Positions 17,705 through 27,128 are shown, counted from the stretch's first letter. The stretch is 64,000 bases of DNA from Phormidesmis sp963789215 (GCA_963789215.1 CAWBJY010000015.1:186001-250000), one strand, 5' to 3'. The notes: generated by a model not told the origin, from the letters alone. Made by a program: numbers and translations.

Positions 17705-20068
17705 CTAAAACGGAACGTCTGGCCCTGGCTCAGAAGATTTTCGCTGCTTTTTAGTCTGCTCTATATCAAATTGAGCTGGGTCTATATCATCGTCCAAATC
17801 TACGATCTGACCATTGAAGAACTGGGCAAATCGCTTGATGTTCTCCTGTTCCTGATTGGTTTGCCACTGACCAGGCGCTGTAGAAGAAGGCGCAGAGGGT
17901 AAATTGTCAGTCGATCTAGCGGGTGGCTCATTTTGACTGGCATCGACCGACGGATTAGGCGGCTGACGCACCGGATCGTTAGCCATTGAGCGATTAGATG
18001 ACTGATCGCTTAATGAATTTTTAGACGCATCTGGCGGCTGGTTGAAGGAACCATTGCTCTGTCTGTTGCTCTGGCCATTGCTCTGGCCATTGTTCTGGCC
18101 ATTGTTCTGGTTATCAATCTGACTATCGGGCGCGGGGGTAGCGTTTTGCGAATTGGAAGACTGATCTATAGTTTGGCCGCTATTAGGCTGACTGCTCTGA
18201 GGCAAGGGAGCCTGAGACGAATGAGCTTGAGAAGGATGAGGAGAGGGCGGCGGGTTATTTAGCGCTGACGGAGCAGGGGGGGCTAAGGGTGGGTTCTCGG
18301 TTTGATTATCAGCGGGCTGATTAGCGGCAGTTCCTGACGAGACAACCTCCAAAGAAACATGGATCGGGCGATTGAAGATGGTAGCCAACGCTTTCTCTAA
18401 ATTCGGCACGCGATCTCTGGCCATTTTTTGTAAAGACGCAGACTTAAACCCGACTTTTGCGCTCACGCCGTCAAACGCGAGCAATATTCCCTGCTGACCC
18501 ATCAGCATTTGTGTACCGCGCGGCTCTAGCGTTGCGAGAATCTTCTTCCATAGATCAAAAAGGCTACCAAAAGCTGGATCTGGATCGGGAGATCGCGACT
18601 TAGCTTCAGAAGTTATTGACTCAGACGGTAAAGCATTGGTTGATGCAGGCGGATCGACAGGTTTTAAGATTGTTTTTGAAGAATTGACCTGCAACGAATC
18701 AGCTTGTGAAGCCCTGGGGTCTGCTGAAGCCTCTGCCTTGGCGTTTTGGCTCGGCGGCTCTACAGATGGCGCGGTACTCGCAGTCGGTGCTGGCGTCGAC
18801 TCAACAGCAGAAGATGCCGTGGGCTGTGGCGTTACGGAACTAGGCGCGGCAGATGCGACTGAACTGACTGTGGCAGCAGACATTGCAGCAGGCATTGAGG
18901 GCGCACTGAGGGCGCTCACGCTGACAGGTGCTGAGCCTCTATCTAAAGCAGCGATCGCACCCAAAGCACTAGGTAACAGACCTGTCAGCGTAATTTCTAG
19001 CCATAGCCGAGGCTGCGTCGTGTTTTTTACCTGAACTTCTGCCGTTTGCAGCTTCTGCTGACTGGCTAAAATCTGAGTCGCGGGCACTTTTTTTGCAAAC
19101 TCAGTCATCTCTACCCAGGTAGCGGGCGTAATCGCCACCAGGTCTTCACGCGTTGGCGCAGTCTTCGCAATCAGCAAATCTCGATAGAAGCCCACCAGGC
19201 TTTGCAGCACAATCAGCGGCTCGCGGCCTTTATCCATCAAATTGCGAACGCGATCAATTAAAACAGTGCCATCGTCAGCCGCGATCGCCCGCACCAGGTT
19301 CAGCAAGTCCCGTTCGGGCACTGCCCCCACCAAGTCCCACACTATCTCTACGGTGATCTCATCACTCTGCAAACTTAGCTGGTCGAGCAAACTTTCTGCA
19401 TCGCGCAAGCCACCCTGGGCAATTTGTGCGACGAGCTGAAGCGCACTTTCAGCGATCGCAATATTTTCTTTTTTAGCGATATAGCTCAAATGCTTGATCA
19501 TCGCAGGCAGCGGAATTCGCCTAAAATCGAACCGTTGACAGCGTGAAATAATCGTCGGCAGCACCCGCTGCGGATCGGTCGTTGCCAGCACAAACACCAC
19601 CCGATCGGGCGGCTCTTCTAATGTCTTGAGTAAGGCATTGAACGCGGCAGTGCTGAGCATATGGCATTCGTCGATGACATATGCTTTATAACGACACTGC
19701 ACTGGCGCAAACTGCGCTCTTTCAATTAGCTCGCGAATGTTATCGACGCCGGTATTGCTCGCCGCGTCAATCTCGACAATATCTAGCGCGTTGCCGCGAC
19801 TTACCGACAGGCACAGATCGCATTTGCCACAGGGTTTGGGCGTTGGCCCTTCGGAGTTTAGACAGTTTAGCGACTTAGCTAAAATGCGGGCGCTAGAGGT
19901 TTTACCCGTGCCTCTTGGCCCACAAAACAAGTAGGCCGGGGCAATTCTATTTTGCTCTAGTGCATGAGTTAAGGTGTCTGCGATCGCACTTTGCCCCACG
20001 AGTTGAGCAAACGTCTGCGGTCGATACTTATGGTGGAGAGGTTCGTACAAAACAGCGGCCAATTGCAA
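17705..20068 (-). CDS. dnaX: DNA polymerase III subunits gamma/tau (clamp loader)
   Basis: A 787-residue replication protein. It has an AAA+ module with Walker A (CGPRGTGKTSSARIL, residue 50), a four-cysteine zinc module (CLN...CGKCDLC), Walker B DECHML and sensor-1 VLATTDP. No intein interrupts the P-loop. Between about residues 380 and 720 lies a long Pro/Ser/Ala/Gln/Asn-rich linker, including NNGQ/SNGQ repeats encoded by 12-bp units at about 18058-18110. The last 60 residues are acidic and basic. ATG is absent: the frame starts at TTG (20066-20068), and a second TTG 6 codons inside would give MYEPLHHKYRPQ, closer to relatives. Confidence 0.93.
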   Translation of the reverse strand: MQLAAVLYEPLHHKYRPQTFAQLVGQSAIADTLTHALEQNRIAPAYLFCGPRGTGKTSSARILAKSLNCLNSEGPTPKPCGKCDLCLSVSRGNALDIVEIDAASNTGVDNIRELIERAQFAPVQCRYKAYVIDECHMLSTAAFNALLKTLEEPPDRVVFVLATTDPQRVLPTIISRCQRFDFRRIPLPAMIKHLSYIAKKENIAIAESALQLVAQIAQGGLRDAESLLDQLSLQSDEITVEIVWDLVGAVPERDLLNLVRAIAADDGTVLIDRVRNLMDKGREPLIVLQSLVGFYRDLLIAKTAPTREDLVAITPATWVEMTEFAKKVPATQILASQQKLQTAEVQVKNTTQPRLWLEITLTGLLPSALGAIAALDRGSAPVSVSALSAPSMPAAMSAATVSSVASAAPSSVTPQPTASSAVESTPAPTASTAPSVEPPSQNAKAEASADPRASQADSLQVNSSKTILKPVDPPASTNALPSESITSEAKSRSPDPDPAFGSLFDLWKKILATLEPRGTQMLMGQQGILLAFDGVSAKVGFKSASLQKMARDRVPNLEKALATIFNRPIHVSLEVVSSGTAANQPADNQTENPPLAPPAPSALNNPPPSPHPSQAHSSQAPLPQSSQPNSGQTIDQSSNSQNATPAPDSQIDNQNNGQNNGQSNGQSNRQSNGSFNQPPDASKNSLSDQSSNRSMANDPVRQPPNPSVDASQNEPPARSTDNLPSAPSSTAPGQWQTNQEQENIKRFAQFFNGQIVDLDDDIDPAQFDIEQTKKQRKSSEPGPDVPF

Positions 20069-20131
20069 TTCACCGCTCCTAAGATATCGCTTCCTCAGGT
20101 CGATTGGCTGGTTACTTTATATAGCATAAGA

Positions 20132-20161
20132 GATGTAGTCGTAGGAGATGTAGTCGTAGGA
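20132..20161. repeat. 2 x 15-bp tandem repeat
   Basis: The unit GATGTAGTCGTAGGA occurs twice plus a partial third copy, between the dnaX start and the stop of the next minus-strand gene. Confidence 0.85.
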
Positions 20162-20175
20162 GATACAGCCACAGA

Positions 20176-20592
20176 TTAGACATAAGCCACTCGGCTTTGT
20201 ATGCGTCTAATCGCAGCCGCCGCATTTTCATCAACTACATAGGTGTCTGCCTCACTCGCCTCAGTTGGCTGCTGACGCTTCTGCTGACGCAGTTGAGCCG
20301 CTGCCAACATGGCTGGGGTCATTGTTGGGGCAGGTCTATGCACATCCTCCTCAACAGGCTGACCATCCGCTTCTACCCAACAGCCCTTCAAGTAAGCATC
20401 AACGAGCCGGTCAAACAAGATTCTGAGCGCTGCAGGCAAATTTTCTTTAATTTCTTCCTGGGTCGCGTAGTTATCAATCAATCGTCCCATGGACTGCATA
20501 ATGAGCTTTTTTTGAACGGCACTGATGGGATATTTGGCCTGTAGCGTCTGCCAGCGAAATTCAAACGCCTTAATACCAGTGAGCATCACCAT
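20176..20592 (-). CDS. hypothetical protein, 138 residues
   Basis: I do not recognise the family. The N-terminal 85 residues look helical and well folded (WQTLQAKYPISAVQKKLIMQ, IKENLPAALRILFDRLVDAY). The C-terminal half is Ala/Gln/Thr-rich and probably disordered. The frame is open to 20643, but a start at the ATG cluster 20592-20586 (MVMLTGIKAFEFRW) is more natural. The gene lies upstream of dnaX on the same strand and could be cotranscribed with it. Confidence 0.65.
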   Translation of the reverse strand: MVMLTGIKAFEFRWQTLQAKYPISAVQKKLIMQSMGRLIDNYATQEEIKENLPAALRILFDRLVDAYLKGCWVEADGQPVEEDVHRPAPTMTPAMLAAAQLRQQKRQQPTEASEADTYVVDENAAAAIRRIQSRVAYV

Positions 20593-20752
20593 AATCTTTG
20601 CCTGTAGAAATGTAGAGATGGTAAGCAGTAAGACTCGTCCCACCGCCTGTTAATGTATTCTTCAACGGACATCACGCTCCGGAGATCTCACCTACGTAAA
20701 AGCACGTAACTTTTTGACAATCTATTCAGATAATCCAGATAATCCAGACACC

Positions 20753-21592
20753 CTAGAGCGCTTCGAGCACAATCGCTAGTCCCGTCGTGGCTTGCAAGCG
20801 CTGAGCTGCACTCCCTCCATTACAGGCAATCTCCACCCAGCCGTGGCTTCCCACTAGCCCCACCAGTTCGCCATTAGAGACATCGCTATAGGTCTTTTGC
20901 CCCCAGATATACAGCGGCGCTTGAGACGTTTTTTGAACGGTATCTAATTCAGACGGTAACCCTGCGCCTTCTATCACCACGCGCCAGGCTGTATCAGGAA
21001 CGCGATCGCCCGGAATATTGCTAATCAGATTGCCAAATCCGTCTATATATTGAAGGCTCCCGGCATAAGCAACCGGATTTGAGCGCAGTTGAGCAACAGG
21101 TGGAATTTTAGGTTGGACTAGCTCGTCTGGGCTGATGCGATCGCCCAAAGCGTCAATTGACACACCGTTTGCCAGATGGGCCGCTACAGGCGCGAAAATA
21201 TCTCGACCGTGAAAGGTATAGCTTGTTTTATCGGTGCGCCAGTAAAGTGGGTTTGTTAAAGCAACCGCACTAATTGCCTGCTCCTGCGCCAGCACACCGC
21301 TAAACAGCCCGTTGTCCGGCCCTACCAAAAACCCACCCGCCAACTGAATAGCTACCCCTCGACGAGCCGAGCCAACGCCTGGGTCGACAACCGCCAAATG
21401 CACAGTATCTACGGAAAAATACGGATAGGCCAGCATTAAATTAAATCTAGCTGCCAAAATATCTTGAGGCGGAATACGATGCGTCAAATCACACAGCTTT
21501 GCATCCGGGGCAACGGACGCTATCACACCTTTCATCACGGCAACGTAGGCATCCTGGCAGCCAAAATCAGTCAGCAGCGTAATCATAGACAT
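20753..21592 (-). CDS. S-adenosyl-L-methionine hydrolase (adenosine-forming), SAM hydroxide adenosyltransferase family
   Basis: A 279-residue enzyme of the fluorinase/chlorinase/DUF62 superfamily, which uses water to cleave SAM to adenosine and methionine. The N-terminal ITLLTDFGCQDAYVAVMKG motif holds the conserved Asp. HLAVVDPGVGSARRG and FLVGPDNGLFSG complete the SAM pocket, and FGNLISNI sits in the C-terminal domain. The length suits the hydrolase group rather than halogenases, which carry an extra loop. The physiological role in bacteria is not settled. Confidence 0.9.
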   Translation of the reverse strand: MSMITLLTDFGCQDAYVAVMKGVIASVAPDAKLCDLTHRIPPQDILAARFNLMLAYPYFSVDTVHLAVVDPGVGSARRGVAIQLAGGFLVGPDNGLFSGVLAQEQAISAVALTNPLYWRTDKTSYTFHGRDIFAPVAAHLANGVSIDALGDRISPDELVQPKIPPVAQLRSNPVAYAGSLQYIDGFGNLISNIPGDRVPDTAWRVVIEGAGLPSELDTVQKTSQAPLYIWGQKTYSDVSNGELVGLVGSHGWVEIACNGGSAAQRLQATTGLAIVLEAL

Positions 21593-21698
21593 CCTTTACG
21601 TTTTCTCCTAAGAACAGCTCTGTATTATTTGATACATCAAAGCTGTGATAGCGATCATTGTTTGTACGTAAAGCGATAGCTTTTAATATGTAACTAGT

Positions 21699-22157
21699 AT
21701 GTTTGATATGTTATCGACTCAGCCCATGGAAGATGCTAACGCTTTTAGTCAGAACATTTTAAACTCAGATGCCCTGACTAAAAGCGTAGAAGCCTTAGCC
21801 CTGTCTGAAATTGAAAAGCATATTTTCATATGTGCAGATCAAACTGTTCCTAAGTGTTGTGAAAAAGAAGAGAGTCTGATTGCCTGGAAGTATCTTAAAT
21901 CGCGGCTTAAAGCGCTTCAGTTAAATACGCCAGTTTCGAACAACTCTCCTTTCACCTTCAGAACAAAGGCGAACTGCTTAAAGGTTTGTCAAAAAGGTCC
22001 GATCCTGCTGGTTTATCCGGAAGGAGTGTGGTATCACAGCGCGACTCCTATCGTCATCGAACGCATTATTCAAGAACATATTATTGGAGGAAAAATTGTC
22101 TCGGACTACGCTTTTTTACAGCGTCCTTTGCCTAATAAAGCTGAAGTCCCAGACTAG
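21699..22157 (+). CDS. thioredoxin-like [2Fe-2S] ferredoxin family protein
   Basis: A 152-residue protein whose core (about 45-145) matches the thioredoxin-fold ferredoxins. HIFICADQTVPKCC gives the first cysteine pair and NCLKVCQKGPILLVYPEGVW gives the second. The late segment IVIERIIQEHIIGGKIV is the usual helix before the C-terminus. It probably carries a 2Fe-2S cluster in electron transfer or sensing; the partner is unknown. The first 40 residues are variable. Its stop codon lies within a 14-bp tandem repeat. Confidence 0.85.
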   Translation: MFDMLSTQPMEDANAFSQNILNSDALTKSVEALALSEIEKHIFICADQTVPKCCEKEESLIAWKYLKSRLKALQLNTPVSNNSPFTFRTKANCLKVCQKGPILLVYPEGVWYHSATPIVIERIIQEHIIGGKIVSDYAFLQRPLPNKAEVPD

Positions 22158-22204
22158 AAATTCCAGACTAGAAATTCCAAATTAGAAATCTCAAATTAGA
22201 AATT
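22149..22204. repeat. 4 x 14-bp tandem repeat
   Basis: The unit CCAGACTAGAAATT occurs four times with drift (CCAAATTAGAAATC and similar). The first copy contains the stop codon of the ferredoxin-like gene. Confidence 0.85.
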
Positions 22205-22625
22205 CCAGACTATTTATAGTTATTAGTTACTTTAATTTAGGCCAATATCTAGCGAAGCAATACCTAGCTGCTCAGATAGTAAAGCAGTATATGTACCAAG
22301 CAACAATCTGAAGAAACCATTCTTCAATGAGAGTTGATACTTACGTTTTGGGAATACTTGATATGAAGATTGTTCTTATCCGTATGCTGTTGGTGTGGCT
22401 GACTAAATAAGCCACGCTGGGTTAAAGCAGCATTTACATACAGCCTATTAAAACAGTTTCTCTTAGAATTCTCTAAAACAAACTGTCTGCTTTTAGGCTC
22501 GCAGTAGGATGACCTGCAAGTGCATTTACCGGAAAAAGAGCAATTTAGATAGAACAGTTAAACGAATTTAAATCTCCTCCCCACACACCATCTCCATCAG
22601 AGACGAACACGAGCGGACACACGGC
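22158..22625. other. intergenic region
   Basis: After the 14-bp repeats there is a small hairpin at 22395-22415 (GTGGCT/AGCCAC). The rest is AT-rich. I see no gene, and the response-regulator promoter presumably lies here. Confidence 0.5.
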
Positions 22626-23273
22626 ATGAAAGACACCAGTACAGGAGACCAAAAGAAGCTTTTACTGATAGATGACGATCCTAATCTCATTTTGTTAGTA
22701 AAAGACTATCTAGAATTTCGGGGCTATCAGGTAGTCACAGCAGGCAATGGCCGAGAAGCACTCTCGGCCTTAACCGATTTGTCGCCAGATATGATTATCT
22801 GCGACGTGATGATGCCAGAGATGGACGGTTATGCATTCGTAGAACAAGTTCGCCAGGATCCCGGTAAGAGCTGGATTCCTATTTTGTTTTTGTCGGCGAA
22901 AGGGCAGAGCCAGGATAGAGTGAAGGGCTTGGCTACTGGGGCCGACGTCTACATGGTGAAGCCATTTGAGCCAGAGGAATTAGTCGCTCAAGTAGAGTCT
23001 TCGCTGAAGCAGGCTACGCGCTTGATCCATCACCAAAACAAAGGGCCTAACTCTATTCCCACCATTCAGGTGCCTTTTGATGTAGAGCTAACGCCTACAG
23101 AGCTGAAGGTTGTGCAGTTTGTGGCTCGCGGGATGGCGAACCGTCAGATTGCTGAAGAGCTAAAAGTTAGCCAGCGGACAATCGAAAGCCACGTTAGCAA
23201 CATGCTGGGCAAAACAGGTTTGCATAATCGAACAGAGTTGGCTCGCTGGGCAGTAGAGAACAACAAGGCATAG
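22626..23273 (+). CDS. NarL/FixJ-type response regulator (Ycf29-like)
   Basis: A 215-residue DNA-binding response regulator. The receiver (about 10-125) has the acidic pair LIDDDPN, the phospho-acceptor Asp in MIICDVMMPEMDG, FLSAKG and the conserved Lys in MVKPFEPEEL. A LuxR-type helix-turn-helix occupies about 150-212 (LTPTELKVVQFVARGMANRQ ... VSQRTIESHVSNM). The arrangement resembles cyanobacterial Ycf29 regulators; orthology is a guess. No cognate kinase is adjacent. The stop codon falls in a 15-bp tandem repeat. Confidence 0.9.
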   Translation: MKDTSTGDQKKLLLIDDDPNLILLVKDYLEFRGYQVVTAGNGREALSALTDLSPDMIICDVMMPEMDGYAFVEQVRQDPGKSWIPILFLSAKGQSQDRVKGLATGADVYMVKPFEPEELVAQVESSLKQATRLIHHQNKGPNSIPTIQVPFDVELTPTELKVVQFVARGMANRQIAEELKVSQRTIESHVSNMLGKTGLHNRTELARWAVENNKA

Positions 23274-23310
23274 TTGAAGCAGGCATAGTTAAAGCAGGCA
23301 TAGTTGAAGT
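23266..23310. repeat. 3 x 15-bp tandem repeat
   Basis: The unit AGGCATAGTTGAAGC occurs three times. The first copy overlaps the end of the response-regulator gene and includes its stop. Confidence 0.9.
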
Positions 23311-23370
23311 AGTCGTAGGTGCTGAGTTAGGCAATACCAGCTGCCAAGTCAGCGCCTGACGATTTAAAGC

Positions 23371-23418
23371 TGTTTTAGTCCCAATATGTTTTAGTCCCAA
23401 TATGTTTTAGTCCCAATA
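23371..23418. repeat. 3 x 16-bp tandem repeat
   Basis: The unit TGTTTTAGTCCCAATA occurs three times in exact tandem. There are no spacers, so it is not CRISPR. Confidence 0.92.
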
Positions 23419-23587
23419 ATTAGTTGCCTTGCAGCTGCAATCTTTGGTAGAGTTAGAGGCCTTGTAGATATAGATTATTGGGTAAAGTAGCTGGATTGAA
23501 GTCGGCCATTTATCCAATATCGCTAGGTTGCTAGCGCTAATTTACTCGCTAAATAGATAAAAAATCAAAGATAGACCAAAACTTTGA

Positions 23588-23593
23588 TATAAT
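23588..23593 (+). promoter_or_regulatory. -10 box of the tRNA-Thr promoter
   Basis: A perfect TATAAT lies 10 bp before the mature tRNA 5' end. No clear -35 box is seen. Confidence 0.6.
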
Positions 23594-23603
23594 CGAATGC
23601 CTT

Positions 23604-23676
23604 GCTGGTGTAGCTCAGTTGGTAGAGCAGCTGATTTGTAATCAGCCGGTCGTCCGTTCGAGTCGGATCACCAGCT
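23604..23676 (+). tRNA. tRNA-Thr (anticodon TGT)
   Basis: The cloverleaf is complete. The acceptor stem GCTGGTG/CACCAGC is 7 bp, the D stem is GCTC/GAGC, the anticodon stem GCTGA/TCAGC carries loop TTTGTAA (anticodon TGT), and the T arm is GTCCG-TTCGAGT-CGGAT. The discriminator is T. CCA is not encoded. A rho-independent terminator follows 22 bp downstream. Confidence 0.97.
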
Positions 23677-24045
23677 TTTAAGGGATTTTAATCATCCCAA
23701 TCCTCATGAAGCTTTTAGGCTTTGTGAGGATTATTTTTTAGGCGGCCTACGGTTCACGCTGGCTCCCGCTATTTGCAAAGACTAGATCTAAAGTGATTTT
23801 GCAGGTTAGTAGGCGAGCGCCAGTAGTTTCTTAAGACCTGTTCAGAATCGGTAGGGCTTTTGAGAAAGGAACAAACTGACTGATTTAGATCGCTTAATTT
23901 AGCCTGGGTTGCTACCTTCATAGCGAACTTTTCTTAACCAAAACAGGCATCGCTTTCGCATCCTGTATTATTGGATGATTGATTTTCCCAAGTTTAAAGG
24001 TTTTCCATAGTATCTTTCAATACTATCCAAAAGGTGGTTTCTACC
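23677..24045. other. intergenic region after tRNA-Thr
   Basis: It holds the tRNA terminator at 23699-23739. Beyond it I see no gene and no strong structure up to the Rieske ferredoxin start. Confidence 0.5.
23699..23739 (+). terminator. terminator of tRNA-Thr
   Basis: The stem AATCCTCA/TGAGGATT, with an inner AAGC/GCTT extension, is followed by ATTTTTTA. Confidence 0.88.
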
Positions 24046-24411
24046 ATGGCTAAGACAAAAATTGCGACGACTGCCGATGTCAGCGCTGACAAGGTTTTAA
24101 AGGCCGACGCTAACGGACAGGCTGTGCTCGTTGCTAAAGTTGGCGATAATTATTGTGCGATCGCTAATAAATGTCCTCATCTAGGACTCCCTATGGCAAA
24201 AGGAAAGTTCGAGAACGGCGTCATTACCTGCCCGTTTCACGGCTCCAAGTTTGAAATCTGCACCGGCAAAAACGTCGAATGGGTAGAGTCTTTTGTGGGT
24301 ATTCCTTTACCAGGTATGGCCAAAAAGATGATGGCCATGGGTAAAGCGCCCACCGATGTAAGCAGTTTTAGCGTCACACAAGAAGGCGAGGATTTGTTCG
24401 TCAATACGTAA
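24046..24411 (+). CDS. Rieske-type [2Fe-2S] ferredoxin
   Basis: A 121-residue soluble Rieske protein. The two cluster-binding boxes are CPHLGLPM and CPFHGSKF (Cys-x-His...Cys-x2-His), separated by 16 residues. There is no membrane anchor, so it is an electron-transfer ferredoxin of the type that serves oxygenases rather than a b6f subunit. A GTG at 24034 would also open the frame, but AAGGTGG lies 8 nt before ATG 24046 and decides the start. The electron acceptor is unknown. Confidence 0.93.
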   Translation: MAKTKIATTADVSADKVLKADANGQAVLVAKVGDNYCAIANKCPHLGLPMAKGKFENGVITCPFHGSKFEICTGKNVEWVESFVGIPLPGMAKKMMAMGKAPTDVSSFSVTQEGEDLFVNT

Positions 24412-24745
24412 TCCATCAAGAACTAGCCTTGACGAACTTGTGGATACTACAAACTTGTGGATATTTAGGATCGCGCTTAAAAATCCTCAAACAGTTGATT
24501 GAAAAAACTATTCAGAACCGACTGCGGTATCTTGTCCCCAAAATTTATATCAGGTGGATGGAAGCATTTGCCAAGCAGGTGATACATTTTGCCAAAGCTT
24601 CGGAGTTAAAGGGCGATTGAACGTTAGTATTTCTAGGCAGCTTGCTAGATTTTGCATCGTCGAATTTGGTCTTCAAATTCGGTTGTCAAACATAGCCTGC
24701 TCGCGCTCTCTAGCAGCTCTCAAACGCTTCAAAAGCTCCCTCAAA
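24412..24745. other. intergenic region before mrp
   Basis: It contains a short imperfect direct repeat (ACTTGTGGATA, near 24438 and 24454). The reading frame of mrp stays open from 24554, but that extension lacks family similarity and an obvious ribosome-binding site. No other gene is seen. Confidence 0.5.
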
Positions 24746-25816
24746 ATGGTAAAAACGCTCGATAAAACTTCTGTCCTAGCTGTGCTTCAGCCCGTCCAAG
24801 ACCCGGAGCTGCAAAAGAGCCTAGTAGACCTCAACATGATCCGCAACGTAACGGTAGAGGACGGCAACGTCGGCTTTACTCTGGTGCTAACCACTCCAGC
24901 TTGCCCCTTGCGTGAATTCATCCGTGAAGACTGCGAAAAAGCCGTACGCACCCTACCCGGTGTCGAAAAGGTAGAAATCGAAATTACGGCTGAAACGCCT
25001 CAGCAGAAGCCGCTGCCAGATCGAACCGGCATTGATGGCGTCAAAAATATTTTGGCCGTCACCAGCGGTAAAGGCGGCGTTGGCAAAAGCACCGTCGCCA
25101 TTAATATCGCAGTCGCCCTAGCAAAGACCGGCGCAAAGGTCGGGCTGATAGATGCCGATATCTACGGCCCTAACGCGCCCACGATGATGGGGCTAAGCGA
25201 GGCGAGCGTAACCGTGCGCGACGACAACGGCGAGCAAGTGCTAGAACCCGCCTTCAACCACGGCGTTAAAATGGTGTCGATGGGATTTTTGATTGAAAAA
25301 GACCAGCCGGTGGTGTGGCGCGGCCCCATGCTTAACGGCGTAATTCGTCAGTTTTTATATCAGGTACAGTGGGGCGACTTAGACTACATGGTCGTAGATA
25401 TGCCACCTGGCACAGGCGACGCGCAGCTCACAATGGCGCAGGCCGTTCCGCTAGCAGGTGCCATCATCGTTACCACTCCGCAGACGGTCGCGCTCTCAGA
25501 TGCGCGGCGCGGTCTCAAAATGTTTGAGCAGCTAAACGTGCCGATTCTGGGCCTAGTCGAGAATATGAGCTACTTTATCCCGCCCGATGCTCCTGATAAG
25601 AAATACGCCATTTTTGGTTCGGATGGCGGGGAGAAAGCAGCGGAAGAATTAGGAGTTGCATTTTTGGGCAAGGTGCCGTTAGAAATGCCCGTGCGAGAAG
25701 GCGGCGATCGCGGTCTTCCGATCGTCTTAGCCGATCCCGACTCGGCAGCGGCCAAAGCCCTGATGGAAATTGCCCAACAAACTGCCGCTAAAATCTCTGT
25801 TGCTGCGCTAACTTAA
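24746..25816 (+). CDS. mrp: Mrp/ApbC-type iron-sulfur carrier P-loop ATPase, HCF101-like
   Basis: A 356-residue protein with an N-terminal MIP18/DUF59 domain (about 1-85: VLQPVQDPELQKSLVDLNMI, TTPACPLREFI) and a deviant Walker A SGKGGVGKSTVAIN near residue 107. DIYGPNAPTMMGL, MPPGTGDAQLT and ENMSYF are the usual Mrp motifs. The CxxC found in enterobacterial Mrp after ENMS is absent (replaced by FIPPDAPDKKY), as in chloroplast HCF101, which delivers 4Fe-4S clusters. ATG at 24746 is chosen because the upstream open frame is not family-like. rodA follows 46 bp downstream. Confidence 0.92.
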   Translation: MVKTLDKTSVLAVLQPVQDPELQKSLVDLNMIRNVTVEDGNVGFTLVLTTPACPLREFIREDCEKAVRTLPGVEKVEIEITAETPQQKPLPDRTGIDGVKNILAVTSGKGGVGKSTVAINIAVALAKTGAKVGLIDADIYGPNAPTMMGLSEASVTVRDDNGEQVLEPAFNHGVKMVSMGFLIEKDQPVVWRGPMLNGVIRQFLYQVQWGDLDYMVVDMPPGTGDAQLTMAQAVPLAGAIIVTTPQTVALSDARRGLKMFEQLNVPILGLVENMSYFIPPDAPDKKYAIFGSDGGEKAAEELGVAFLGKVPLEMPVREGGDRGLPIVLADPDSAAAKALMEIAQQTAAKISVAALT

Positions 25817-25862
25817 GTTTTTATCGCTGCGCTAACCACTCATCAGATCAAGATCGCAAACC

Positions 25863-27128
25863 ATGACGACCTACTCATCCTCTCGGGCACAGAAACGTTG
25901 GAAACGACTCCTACAAGGTTGGCAGGGGGTCGATTGGCTGCTGTTTTTACTGCCAGTAGGCGTCACGATATTCGCCAGCATCCTCATTGACAGCACTCAA
26001 AAATATACTGGTGAGACCAGCTTTGCGATTAATCACGCCGTGCTGGGCGCGATCGGTGCCGTCTTAGCGCTGTGGATTGCTCGCAGCCGCTACGAAGTAC
26101 TGCTGCAGTGGCGGTGGATCATCTACGGCGCAACCATCGCCTCCTTGATAGCGGTAATGGCTATCGGAACAGAGGGCTTGGGCGCTCAGCGCTGGATCAG
26201 CGTCTTCGGCTTCAACGTACAGCCCTCGGAATTTGCCAAGCTCGGCGCAATTATCACCCTAGCCGCCACGCTAAAAGACCGGGATGCCCCCACGCTCTAC
26301 GGCATGATTAAAGCCATTGGCATCACCGCCGTACCCTGGGCGCTGGTATTTCTACAGCCCGACCTAGGCACCTCCCTGGTCTTCGGGGCCATCACCATGG
26401 GGATGCTCTACTGGAGCGGCACCCATCCGGGCTGGCTAATTCTGATGATTTCGCCGTTAGTCTCCGCTATCGTCTTCGAGATTTCGATGCCCGCCTGGAT
26501 TATCTGGGTCGTCGCTATGGGCATTGTGGCCTTTCGCTCTTTACCCTGGTGGTCGCTCTACAGCGCAATTGTTGCCATCGTTGTCAATTTAGCCTCCGGT
26601 AAATTAGGCGAACTAATGTGGAATGTCCTTAAGGACTACCAAAAAGACCGCCTTATCCTCTTTCTACATCCCGACAAGGATCCCCTTGGCGGCGGCTACC
26701 ACCTCATTCAGTCTCGAATTGCCGTCGGTGCAGGCGAACTGTGGGGCCGGGGTCTTTTTCAAGGCACCCAAACTCAGCTCAGCTTCATTCCCGAGCAGCA
26801 CACCGACTTTATTTTCTCAGCGGTGGGAGAAGAATTAGGATTTATTGGTGGGCTGGCATTGCTACTAGCATTTTGGCTAATCTGCCTACGCCTGGTGATG
26901 ATTGCCCAAAATGCCAAAGACAACTTCGGCTCTTTACTTGCGGTTGGCGTACTGTCAATGATTGTCTTTCAGGCGATCTTAAATATTTGCATGACCATAG
27001 GACTCGCTCCGATTACAGGCATTCCACTCCCCTGGATGAGCTATGGGCGCTCTGCCCTACTGACCAATTTCATCGCCATCGGCATGGTGGAATCGGTTGC
27101 GAACTATCGGTTTAGATTGAAGTTCTAG
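25863..27128 (+). CDS. rodA: rod-shape peptidoglycan glycosyltransferase (SEDS family)
   Basis: A 421-residue polytopic inner-membrane protein with about ten hydrophobic spans. SEDS hallmarks are QRWISVFGFNVQPSEFAKLG in the first third, VFLQPDLGTSLVF in the middle, RIAVGAGELWGRGLFQGTQ with the long periplasmic loop and catalytic Asp region, and GIPLPWMSYGRSALLTNF near the end. It polymerises lipid II for the elongasome with a class B PBP. The mrp-rodA neighbourhood is seen in other cyanobacteria. Start ATG at 25863. Confidence 0.94.
   Translation: MTTYSSSRAQKRWKRLLQGWQGVDWLLFLLPVGVTIFASILIDSTQKYTGETSFAINHAVLGAIGAVLALWIARSRYEVLLQWRWIIYGATIASLIAVMAIGTEGLGAQRWISVFGFNVQPSEFAKLGAIITLAATLKDRDAPTLYGMIKAIGITAVPWALVFLQPDLGTSLVFGAITMGMLYWSGTHPGWLILMISPLVSAIVFEISMPAWIIWVVAMGIVAFRSLPWWSLYSAIVAIVVNLASGKLGELMWNVLKDYQKDRLILFLHPDKDPLGGGYHLIQSRIAVGAGELWGRGLFQGTQTQLSFIPEQHTDFIFSAVGEELGFIGGLALLLAFWLICLRLVMIAQNAKDNFGSLLAVGVLSMIVFQAILNICMTIGLAPITGIPLPWMSYGRSALLTNFIAIGMVESVANYRFRLKF

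Noticed and set aside
17684..17902. Plus-strand frame continuing after pheT
   Set aside because: It is antisense to the conserved end of dnaX and hydrophobic only by reverse-frame bias.
17705..20068. Intein in dnaX
   Set aside because: Some cyanobacterial dnaX genes carry an intein, but here the P-loop, zinc module and sensor regions are contiguous with no intein blocks. The extra length is a low-complexity linker.
23371..23418. CRISPR-like array of GTTTTAGTCCCAATA units
   Set aside because: The units are 16 bp in direct tandem with no spacers, and no cas genes are in the window. It belongs with the other short tandem repeats.
24554..24745. 64-residue N-terminal extension of Mrp
   Set aside because: The open frame is present but lacks similarity to the family and a ribosome-binding site. 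ATG 24746 gives the normal MIP18-domain start.
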